DNA from: an uncultured Acidimicrobiaceae bacterium | GTDB lineage: Bacteria; Actinomycetota; Acidimicrobiia; Spongiisociales; UBA5794 | Assembly: GCA_947258375.1 (NCBI GenBank) | Contig: CAMYIJ010000003.1 | Span: forward strand, 1-64,000 | Reading direction: 5' to 3' | Length of the DNA: 64,000 nt | In this document: positions 9,434 to 18,900 of the stretch, one piece after another | Numbering within the stretch: the stretch's first letter is position 1 | How the letters are laid out: each line of letters begins with the position of its first letter | Translations under genes and position numbers: made by a program | Notes under the pieces: generated by a model | What the model was told of the DNA's origin: nothing | The model's database searches: none | The model's input: only the letters and a program-made list of their open reading frames with translations

Positions 9434-9584
9434 CCACTGAATGTCGTGGCTAGTCACGGAAAGAGAAGAATTGCTGGACAGCGGGCAGACCGTTGGCTTA
9501 GGGTGGCGCTGCGTGAGTTATGCACGCGGGAGAAAGACCGAGGGAGTGGGCGCGCTGCTGTCGAGGTGTAGATACGGCACCAAC

Positions 9585-9634
9585 GTACCCCCTGACGCCA
9601 CCTGAGTGGCGTCACCCAGTCATTTGAGGGGTAC
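9585..9634 (+). promoter_or_regulatory. RBS-occluding nested hairpin before the RTX gene
   Basis: Just before the ATG at 9637 two nested inverted repeats can form. The inner stem is a perfect 9-bp pair (9593-9601 with 9606-9614, loop CTGA). The outer stem is a perfect 7-bp pair (GTACCCC 9585-9591 with GGGGTAC 9628-9634). The Shine-Dalgarno GAGGGG (9626-9631) lies mostly inside the outer stem. In the folded state the ribosome binding site of the giant secreted protein would be masked. No known riboswitch aptamer was recognised in the preceding 150 bp (9434-9584). The pairing is directly visible; the regulatory role is inference. Confidence 0.6.
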
Positions 9635-9636
9635 AT

Positions 9637-12600
9637 ATGAAGTTCCGGAAGAGCTTTGGCTCTGGGATCCTGTCCGTCGCGCTCGTCACCAGCATGGTGG
9701 TCGCAACGCCCAGCTCATCGCTGGCATCGACCCACTTGCTGCCGGTGTCCAATCAACTTGCTGCAGCAGGCGCTTCGCTGGCACAGGCCAGCATGCTGAC
9801 GGAACTGTTGCCCACCATCGATGGGTTCGGAACCAACCCGGCTCTGGTGCTCGGCCTGCACGAGGCTTTCGGCGACCTGGCCGGCCTCGCCGGTGAGCCC
9901 GACCTCGAGACGGCGCTCAACGCACTCGGTGGCGCCGCCGGATCTGGCTTTGACTACAGCTTCGTATCCGAAGCCACCGACGGCACGGTGACCACCGTCG
10001 AGTTCACCATTGCAGCCAATCGCTCATTCGACATGCCCCTCATGGTGATGGAGGACGATATCCAGATCATCGGTGCCGATGTGACCGCCACCGTGACCAT
10101 GGCACCAACCACGGTGACAGTTGAATACGACTCGAGCGATTCCAGCTTCGCTCTCACCAGCCTCCCGACCTTCTCCCTGAATGCGTCTCTCACCGACAGC
10201 GTCAACGTGCCAATCCAGTTCGGCTTCGCCGACGCTGCGGCCGCCGGCACGATTGACCTCGATTTCACCGCCGAAGCGACGCTCGTCGATCCCGACGGCC
10301 TCGACCGGCTGACCGGCGATGAGTTGTCGACCCTCGCCGTTGAAGACTTCGTGTCACTCGATTTCCCCGGTGAACTCCCCAACGACCTCGACCTGAACCT
10401 GGCTCTGACCGCCGACGTGTTCGGAACGATGTTCGGCGGAACGCTGACTATCACCGACGCCAACCTCTTCGCCGATCCCGTCCCCGCCATCGCTCTGACA
10501 TCGGACATCAGCAACCCGATCAGCAATATGACGAACCTAGGGCCCGACCTCGCGATCACGTCACTCGCCCAGCTCGTCTCGGGCTTCGGCGTCGGGATGA
10601 TCGCCGGTGACGTTGATCTGCCATTCCTCGGCGACGGTGTATTCATCCCGGGCAATCTCGGTCAAGCGGACGCGGCCGACTTCGACCAGGTCTTCGACGT
10701 AGTCGCTCCGGTTATGGATTACGTGACGCCGCGCTCCTTGGGCCAGATAGTCTGCGGCACAACATCGATCGACCCGGATGGCGCCGGCGGCGTCGACGGC
10801 ATACCGGCGGGCTCGGTCCGCAATCTGACCGGCGACGAAACGGTCGAGTGCCGCGCCTACACCTCGAGTGACGGAACCGGCGTCACGTGGACCATCACTT
10901 CGGGCAACGCCAGCTTCATAGCCAACAACACCTCGGCAGACACGATCGGCGTGGAACCAACCACCAACGTAACGATCGACCCCGACGCTGCCGCCGGGGC
11001 ACTCGCCGTCACCGTCACCTATACGCCTGCCGGCGAATCCGATCCGGTTACGATCGTGCAACGCCCGGAGACCATTCAGGACCTGCTGAGCGAGCTCGCC
11101 GCGGCGAACCTGATTCCGACGAATGGCAGCGGCGATCCCGCCTTCGCCTACGACCCCAACATCGAAGCGTTCACCTTCGACGTCACGGCGAGCACCGACC
11201 TACCACAGCGCGCCGCCACCATCAATGCCGGCAACACGCTCATAGCCGACACCGGGCTCACGGGTCTCTCCGCCGCGGCCGGCGCCAGTGCACACGTTGA
11301 CCTCGGCCAAGTGAACGCCGCGGTCACTCTGGGCCTGATCGTCACCGATGACGTCGCGACCATCAACCCGGCCGACAACGGTGTCGACGAACTGGCACCG
11401 GGCCCGGGCGACCGCTTCTTCCTCGCCGGAAGCAGCCCGCTACTCGCCGTTGCCGATGTGGACCTCGGCGGTTCGTTCGCGATGGAAGGCCGTCTCGGAT
11501 TCCTCGAAGTCGGCGCCACGGCCACCGGCTCGCTGTCGAAGCCCGGCGGAGGAGATGCACTGTCGGTTTCTCTGAATTACCCCGCGGGCGGCGTTCAATC
11601 CAACGGGAACTCCATCCCCAACGCAATCCTGATTCGCGAACTGCTTCGCAGCGACGTCGCCGATACGGTCAACGCCACAGTCAACCTGGCCTACAGCGGC
11701 AATGTGGCGGTCACATCGACCGCACCGGGTCTCAGTGCCGGCGGCGACTTCGACATCGATTGGAACTTGAGCAGCACCAAGCCGACCATCAGCAACGTCA
11801 GTACGGGCTTCCAGCAGACCCTGCTGCCATTCACGTCGAGCCTGCAGCTGACTCAATTCGGTGCGCCGGACGCCGACCCCACCGTTCTCAGCATCGATCC
11901 GAGTGGTCCGATCGATCTCCTCGTCCAGGCGGGGCTAGTCGGGTCACAGCTCGTCGATTCGGCCGGCAACGTCTGCAACATCACGGCGGTCACGTCGTCA
12001 TCACAGCTCGCATGCTCCAATCCCGATGGCGCCGTCCTCAATCCGATCACGTTCACTGCCGGCACTTCCTACGACGTCGAGGGCAACACTCTCGCCAAGT
12101 TGACTGAGATCCTCCTCGCTCTCGACGGCCTGATTGCCTACCTCGAGGGTGCGCTCGGAGACTCGGCCTTCAACACTCCGATCGACATCGTCGGGATCAC
12201 CCCGGCAGAGATCGTCGGCCAAGTCGGCGAGCTGCGGCGCATGGTTGACGAGTTCCGCGGCGTCCAAGACGCCCAGACCACGTGCACGGTGCAGGGCGCC
12301 GGCGACGCCGACGTCAGGGCGATTCCCGTGCCCGACAGCGGTGACATAACCCTGCTTTGCTCGGCAGTTGCCGCCACCGACTCGGCCTCCAACGTCCAAT
12401 GGCGGGTGTCGAGCCCCGATGTCGGCGGTACATTCCAGGCGGGTGACGACACGACAGTCGGCGCCTCCAGCGCAGTCACGACCGTATCCCTCACAGTGCC
12501 TGCCGCGTACGACGTCAGCGGAGACGGCTATGTCTCGATCGGCTCGGAGTACAGGGTCGAAGTCGAGTGGACCGATTCGGAGGGCGACCACCAGGCCGCT

Positions 12601-15600
12601 TTCCCGCCGCGAGTTCCACAGAGCCTGCAGGGCCTGGCCGAACTGATTACCGAGATCCTCGAACTGCCCGATGGGCTTCTCGAGTTCGATCTGGTGGACA
12701 TTGGCGGCGTCCAGTCGCTGCGAATCAACCTCGCCTACGGCATCTGCTCGGATACGGCTCCCAGCTTTGACGGCCCGGACGACCCCTGCGCGGGCCGACC
12801 GACCGGCCCAACGCCAACGGCCAACCTCAACCTGGATCTTGGCTCGTCGCTGCCCGATTTTGTCGGCCTCGACACGACGGGGGCGCTCGATGTGCGCTAT
12901 GCCGCGCTGGGCACGTTCGACGTCGGAGTTCCTCTAGACGGCTCCGAGCCCGTGCTCTATGGCTCGACCGGGCTCGACGCTCGTATCGAGGTCAACGGCA
13001 CCGGCGTCGGCTTCAACGCCAGCATTGGACCGGCAGAGGCCAAACTCGGAGCCGCCGCCGTCGGCCCCAACGGCGAAGCTGATGCCGACAGCACCACGAC
13101 GTTGACCGATGCAGCCGTCGACTTGACGGCATTTGGTGTTGGCTCGATCGTCCACAACACCACTGACGACACCACTTGCTTCGTTACGGCGGTTACGGAC
13201 GCCGACAACGTCGAATGCGCTCTCGATTGGAACGAAGACGACGTGTACACCAGCGGTGGCGCCGCCGAATTCCAGGCGGCGCTCCAGCTGGCGATTCAAC
13301 TAACCGACACTTTCAATGCCGGCGCGGTCGTTCCAGACGGGGACTTTGTGACCTTCACCAAGGCCGGTGTCGACATCACGGACGTGGCCGGCTTCCTCAG
13401 TGGAGGAGCCGACTGCGGATCCATCGACGAGTCACTCATGGACGAGATCCTGGCCGGCAGCGGCAGCCCCGCCGACGGCAACCTCACCGGGATCGCGTGC
13501 GCGCGGTTGTCGCTTGCTCTTATGATCGGCTCGGACGCCGTCTACCTGGGCGAACTCGCCCTGGAACTCGACGGGACTGGGCTCGGCCTCTGGGTGCCCG
13601 ACAACTTGGTCGACCGGCTCGGCGATGCCCTGCTCAATCCTGCATTCTTGATCCAAGCACTGCCGGACATCCTCGAGTATCTCGAGGAAGGCATGCGCGA
13701 CGCAGCCGACGGTATTCCCGCCGCGGTCGGTGATCCGCTGCGGACTGGAGCCGATGGGCTCGAAGCAGTACGCGGGACAGTCGAAGCTGGAATCGACGCG
13801 TTCGAGACCGCCCTCGGCGATGCCGGCATCACCAACGTCGGCGAGCTCGAGACGGCCATTGAAACGCAGCTCGACTCGATAATCGGTACCGGCTTGCTAC
13901 AGAGCATCGAGGTGGTAACCCTTTGTGACGCGGTGGCAGAAACCGAATGCGGTGACGGTGACGGATTCACCGGCATCGAGGACATCCGCGCCGTGCTCAC
14001 ATTTGGCCAGATGGAGGAAGCCTCCACAGGCGTCAATCTCGGTCTCGAAGGATTGCCGCTGAGCATCGAGGCAGGTGTTGGCGGATTCGCGAGCTGGAGC
14101 ATCACCTTCGGCATTGGCGTTTCGCTCGAGGACGGGCCGTACGTGGCCCTCCGCGATCCGGCGGACGGTCCCGAACTGGAGGTGTCGGCCGGTGCCAACC
14201 TCGCCAACGGCCCCACCGACTGCGCCGGCCCGATGGCGAACAGCGTCGATCCGACCCACTACACCACCGATAGGTGTGTCCGCGGTCAGCTGGCCTTCCT
14301 GTTCCTGACGGCCATCGACGCCACCGACGCCACCGACGACGGGCCGAGTGAGATCTCCGCCACGCTGGGACTCGACGTCACCAGCGGAAGCGCCGACAAG
14401 ATCACTTTCGGCGACCTGGCGGCCGGTGATGTCGGCGTCGACCCGGTACTCGAAGGTGGCGTCCACATCGACTTGCACTTCCGCACCGGCATCGGCGACG
14501 ACTCACCTGATCTGCCGACCTTGCTTGGTACCTTCGCGCTGGATTGGAACCTGGCACTCGGCGATCCGATCAGCGCCCCGACCATCGCATTCGACAACCT
14601 GCATCTAGATCTGGGCACTTTCTTCAACGAGTTCCTCTCGCCGATCACCAGCGAGATCAAGAAGATCACGGGACCGCTGCAACCGATCATCGACGTCATA
14701 ACGGCGCCGATCCCGGTTGTCAGCGACCTCGCGGAGCTCGTAGGTGGAGATCCGATCACGATGATCTCCATCCTCGAAGCGGCAACTGACTCCGACCTGA
14801 GCCTCGTTGAGGCCGTGGCCGCGTTCATCAGCTTCATCAACGGGATCCCGGAGAACGCCGACTTCCAGATCGCATTGGGCGACGTAGCCGGCGCCGCGCG
14901 AGAAGCCGGCTCCTTCAAGGTGAACGCCGAGAAAGCAGGCAGCAAGCTTTCGCCGACCGAAGCCGGATCACTTATCGATCAGGATCCGACCACCTACAAG
15001 GGTGGAAGCGGGTTCGCCGGCGATGTGGCCGCAGAGGGTGGCCTGAGCACCAGCAAGATGGTCGGCGACCGGCCGGCGACATTCGGCGTGCCGGGATTGA
15101 GCTTCCCGTTCCTCGAGGACGCCAGTCAAGTCTTCGGCATCCTCGTCGGCCGGGACGCGGTTCTGATCCGGTGGGACGCCGGAACACTCAGGGCAACGGC
15201 CGGCATGTCGTACGACTTCGGACCGATCATGGTCGGTCCGGTGCCGATCACGATAACCATCGGTGGTGAAATCGGCATCGAGGGCCGATTCGCCATCGGC
15301 TACGACACCAGCGGCATCCGCAAGCTCCTGGACGGTGGTTCCGGAACAGCACTGTTCGACGGGATCTTCATCGACGATCTCGACGCCCAGGGCAACGACG
15401 TTCCCGAGATCAAGTTCTTCGGACGGGTATTCGCAGGGGCGTCGGTCGACCTGGTGATCGTGTCGGCGGGCGTGCGCGGCGGGATTGAGCTCACGTTCGC
15501 GCTCGATCTCGATGACCGGCCCGATCAGGACGGCAAGCTGCGGATCGAAGAGATCGTCGACAAGCTGGCCAACCCGATCTGCCTGTTCGTCGTGTCGGGC

Positions 15601-15924
15601 AAAATCGAGGCATTCCTCGAGGCGTTCGTCGAGATCGACCTGTTCTTCTTCAGCAAGGAGTACAGCTTCGAGCTCGTGCGGATCACGTTGCTCGAGTGGA
15701 GCTCGGCCTGTGAGCCCCCCGAGCCGGTGCTGTCCGAGAAGTCCGGCGACGTCCTTGTCTTGAACATCGGTGATCGCAGAGACAGACGCAACATCCAAGA
15801 GGATGTCACGGACGAGGTGATCGAGGTCCGCCAGATCGGTGCCAACAAGGTGCGACAACGTGGCCCTCATCGTGGCGGACGGCGGCTACGGCGACGACGA
15901 GATCCTCTTCCTGCCCGGCAGTGA
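9637..15924 (+). CDS. Giant secreted calcium-binding protein, N-terminal part
   Basis: A 2,095-aa frame starting with a Sec signal peptide (basic start MKFRKSFGSG, hydrophobic core, cleavage likely near residue 30 after SSLA). The rest is Asp/Thr/Gly-rich, beta-type sequence. Ig-like stretches occur near residues 405-470 (ETVECRAYTSS) and 880-990, and helical linker segments lie around 1700-1760. The last about 25 residues are abnormally arginine-rich (GGRRLRRRRDPLPARQ) and look like out-of-frame translation. In-frame sequence before that (VTDEVIEVRQIGANKVR) is the usual lead-in to an RTX block and continues sensibly in the next ORF after skipping one base at 15856. This is therefore most likely the N-terminal half of one roughly 3,900-aa surface or matrix protein. 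Confidence 0.85.
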   Translation: MKFRKSFGSGILSVALVTSMVVATPSSSLASTHLLPVSNQLAAAGASLAQASMLTELLPTIDGFGTNPALVLGLHEAFGDLAGLAGEPDLETALNALGGAAGSGFDYSFVSEATDGTVTTVEFTIAANRSFDMPLMVMEDDIQIIGADVTATVTMAPTTVTVEYDSSDSSFALTSLPTFSLNASLTDSVNVPIQFGFADAAAAGTIDLDFTAEATLVDPDGLDRLTGDELSTLAVEDFVSLDFPGELPNDLDLNLALTADVFGTMFGGTLTITDANLFADPVPAIALTSDISNPISNMTNLGPDLAITSLAQLVSGFGVGMIAGDVDLPFLGDGVFIPGNLGQADAADFDQVFDVVAPVMDYVTPRSLGQIVCGTTSIDPDGAGGVDGIPAGSVRNLTGDETVECRAYTSSDGTGVTWTITSGNASFIANNTSADTIGVEPTTNVTIDPDAAAGALAVTVTYTPAGESDPVTIVQRPETIQDLLSELAAANLIPTNGSGDPAFAYDPNIEAFTFDVTASTDLPQRAATINAGNTLIADTGLTGLSAAAGASAHVDLGQVNAAVTLGLIVTDDVATINPADNGVDELAPGPGDRFFLAGSSPLLAVADVDLGGSFAMEGRLGFLEVGATATGSLSKPGGGDALSVSLNYPAGGVQSNGNSIPNAILIRELLRSDVADTVNATVNLAYSGNVAVTSTAPGLSAGGDFDIDWNLSSTKPTISNVSTGFQQTLLPFTSSLQLTQFGAPDADPTVLSIDPSGPIDLLVQAGLVGSQLVDSAGNVCNITAVTSSSQLACSNPDGAVLNPITFTAGTSYDVEGNTLAKLTEILLALDGLIAYLEGALGDSAFNTPIDIVGITPAEIVGQVGELRRMVDEFRGVQDAQTTCTVQGAGDADVRAIPVPDSGDITLLCSAVAATDSASNVQWRVSSPDVGGTFQAGDDTTVGASSAVTTVSLTVPAAYDVSGDGYVSIGSEYRVEVEWTDSEGDHQAAFPPRVPQSLQGLAELITEILELPDGLLEFDLVDIGGVQSLRINLAYGICSDTAPSFDGPDDPCAGRPTGPTPTANLNLDLGSSLPDFVGLDTTGALDVRYAALGTFDVGVPLDGSEPVLYGSTGLDARIEVNGTGVGFNASIGPAEAKLGAAAVGPNGEADADSTTTLTDAAVDLTAFGVGSIVHNTTDDTTCFVTAVTDADNVECALDWNEDDVYTSGGAAEFQAALQLAIQLTDTFNAGAVVPDGDFVTFTKAGVDITDVAGFLSGGADCGSIDESLMDEILAGSGSPADGNLTGIACARLSLALMIGSDAVYLGELALELDGTGLGLWVPDNLVDRLGDALLNPAFLIQALPDILEYLEEGMRDAADGIPAAVGDPLRTGADGLEAVRGTVEAGIDAFETALGDAGITNVGELETAIETQLDSIIGTGLLQSIEVVTLCDAVAETECGDGDGFTGIEDIRAVLTFGQMEEASTGVNLGLEGLPLSIEAGVGGFASWSITFGIGVSLEDGPYVALRDPADGPELEVSAGANLANGPTDCAGPMANSVDPTHYTTDRCVRGQLAFLFLTAIDATDATDDGPSEISATLGLDVTSGSADKITFGDLAAGDVGVDPVLEGGVHIDLHFRTGIGDDSPDLPTLLGTFALDWNLALGDPISAPTIAFDNLHLDLGTFFNEFLSPITSEIKKITGPLQPIIDVITAPIPVVSDLAELVGGDPITMISILEAATDSDLSLVEAVAAFISFINGIPENADFQIALGDVAGAAREAGSFKVNAEKAGSKLSPTEAGSLIDQDPTTYKGGSGFAGDVAAEGGLSTSKMVGDRPATFGVPGLSFPFLEDASQVFGILVGRDAVLIRWDAGTLRATAGMSYDFGPIMVGPVPITITIGGEIGIEGRFAIGYDTSGIRKLLDGGSGTALFDGIFIDDLDAQGNDVPEIKFFGRVFAGASVDLVIVSAGVRGGIELTFALDLDDRPDQDGKLRIEEIVDKLANPICLFVVSGKIEAFLEAFVEIDLFFFSKEYSFELVRITLLEWSSACEPPEPVLSEKSGDVLVLNIGDRRDRRNIQEDVTDEVIEVRQIGANKVRQRGPHRGGRRLRRRRDPLPARQ

Positions 15925-18900
15925 GGAGGGTGTCGACGCGACTAGAGACGAAGACACCCAAGAGCTGCCGGACGTTGATGTGCCCTTCACAATCCCGGTG
16001 GCAGTCTCGGGCGGCTTCGGCAATGACATCATCAAGACCGGCGGCGGCGGTGACCTGATATACGGTGACGCCCAGCTGCCGGACTCATGGGCGGGCAAGA
16101 ACTTCACTGCCCCCAGTGTCGAGACCAGCGGCGACAGCGAAGACAACTTCGAAGGCGACGACAAGATCAACGCCGGCGCAGGCGACGACGTCGTCAAAGC
16201 CAACGGTGGTGAGGACCGTGTCGAAGGCGAAGCCGGCTTCGACACCATCGAAGGCGGCGCCGACAACGATCAGCTCAACGGCGGTCCCGGCGGCGACGCC
16301 GTCCTCGGCCAGGGCGGCGATGATGCCGTCCACGGCGGGCCGATCGAGCAGCCCGCGCCCGGGGCCACAGATGCCCAGATCGACGACAACGATGCCCTGT
16401 CCGGAGGCCCCGGGCTCGACACCGTGTCGGGCGACTTCGGCAGCGACGTGATGTTCGGCGACGACCCGGTGGCCGGCTACCTCGTGGCGAACTCCGCCAT
16501 GCGGCGGCCGTTCAGCCTGCCGAGCGTCAGCGATTGGCGCGGCTGGTGTGAGCAGAACCTCACTGGCCAAGCCGACATCATCGTCGGCCACGATGGCAAC
16601 GACTTCATCGTCGGCGGTGGCGGTGACGACAAGATCGATGCCGCCGCAGGCAACGACTATGCCTGCGGCAACGGGGGCAACGATGAGATCCTCGGTGCCG
16701 AAGGTGACGACGAGCTCCGGGGTAATGGAGACCAAGACGTGATCGAAGGTAACGCCGGTCACGACCTGATCTACGGCGGCTCGGGCAATGACATAGCCCA
16801 CGGCAACGAGGACAACGACGATATCTTCGGCGATGCCGGAGCGGACCTTCTCTTCGGCGACGACGGCGACGACATCGTGGTCGGTGATACCGGCTCGCTG
16901 GCGGCGCACAACTCCAGCGATCACGGGGTCAACACCGGGACAAGCATCTCGGAGGCCAAGGTGGTTGCCATGGACACGCGGGTGACGCGTGACAGTTCGA
17001 CATCGGCCGCCCAAAACGCCGATTGCAGTGGGGTATCCGGAACCGGAGATTCGGACTGCATCTTCGGCGGCAGCGGCTCAGACGCGCTGTTCGGTGGGTC
17101 GGACGGCGACATCATCCGGGGCCAGGCCGGAGTCGACCTGGTCGAAGGAAACCACGGACCGGACGAGATTCGCGGCGGCACCGACGAGGACCTGCTCTTC
17201 GGCAACGAAGACGGTGACGACATCTTCGGCGACGGCGCCGACGATGAGCTGTACGGCGATCGCGACATCCCGGCGTGGGTGCTCGACGACCCGACCGGTG
17301 CCGCAGTCGACACCATGAACGGCGGCCCCGGGGCCGACCACATGGAAGGTGACGGCGGCAACGACGTCATGTTCGGCGGTGCCCAGAACGACCACATGGA
17401 GGGCAACAACGGCGACGACACCATGTATGGCGAGTCCGGCGACGACGACATGATCGGCGGCTCGGACAACAACGACGCCGAGCCCGACACCGGGGAAACC
17501 CTGATGAGCGGTGGCCTCGGAAATGACGTGATGACGGGTGACAACGCCCTGATCGTGCCGGGCGGCGGCTACGTCGGTGGGCGCGCCGTCACGCTGCACG
17601 ACCCGACGGTCGGTGGCGCCGATCACATGGAAGGTGACGCCGCAACCGACTACATGTTCGGACAGGTCGGCGGCGACGAGATGTGGGGTGACCAGGGTGT
17701 CAACGGGCCGGACCTGGGAGCCGGCGATGCCGACTACATGGAAGGCAACGACGGCAACGACACCATGCACGGCGAAGAGGGCAACGACGACATGGTCGGC
17801 GGCAGCTCTGCAACCAACGGCGCCATCGTCGAGTTCCGGATCGGAACGGACGCAGCCGACGTCGGTGAAACGACGATGACGGGTGGGTCCGGCAATGACT
17901 GGATGGCCGGAGACAATGCCCGCATGAACCGGGTCCTGAAGGGCCTGGGCGCCGACGCTCTCGACGTCGACCCGCTCGAGCTGTTTGACCTGGCGGGAGT
18001 GGGGAACGCGGCCGTGCTCGGTTCCGCCCACGGCGGTGACACCATGAACGGCGACGGCGGCACGGACTTCATGTTCGGCCAGGGCTCCAACGACACCATG
18101 TCGGGCGGAGACATGCCCGACTACATGGAAGGCAACGACGGCAACGACACGATGGCGGGCAACGACGGTGACGACGACATGATCGGCGGCGGCTCCGCGC
18201 TCGACGGCATCATGGACAAGATCCGCGTCGGTGAAGGCCTCCACGACGAGGGTGAAACCAACATGTCCGGCGGGGACGGCACCGACTGGATGGCGGGCGA
18301 CAACGCCTTCATGAACCGCGTGCTGTTCGGCGAGTTCGATACTCCGATCGATCTGTTCGACGTCAACTCGGCCGACGAGGCTCTCGTGAGTGGTGGCGAC
18401 ACCATGGAGGGCAACGACGGCGAGGACATCATGTTCGGCCAGGGCAACGGCAGCCAGTCGAACCAGTCCGATCCGCCCGACGGCGTCGACAACGACGGCG
18501 ACGGGGCAACGGACGAGGATGCCGCCTGGCTCGGTGACACCATGCTCGGCGGTGCCGACGATGACTACATCGAGGGCAACCACGGGTCGGACCTCATCTA
18601 CGGCAACGGCGGCAACGATGACCTGATCGGCGGTGGCTCAGCCTTCGACGGCCTGTTCATCGAGCTCCGCGTCGGCGACGGCCTCCAGGACGAGCGGGAC
18701 ACCGTCTACGGAAACGACGGCCAAGACGTCATCACCGGCGACAACGCCCGCATCAATCGGAGCGGTGAAGTGACCGGCTTGATCCTGCCGGTGAGTGAGG
18801 ACCGCAACGTGACGCTGTTCGACATCGACTCGGGCAACTCGGCACTCAGCGGCGGCGACTTCTTGTCGGGCGGCGCCGACGACGACCTGGTCTTCGGCCA

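Noticed and set aside
9434..9584. Cyclic-di-GMP, c-di-AMP or other known riboswitch before the RTX gene
   Set aside because: Consensus cores of the GEMM, ydaO and cobalamin classes could not be found; only generic short hairpins.
15850..15860. Programmed ribosomal frameshift
   Set aside because: There is no in-frame stop at the site, no SD-like stimulator and no obvious slippery run; an indel is simpler, though not excluded.
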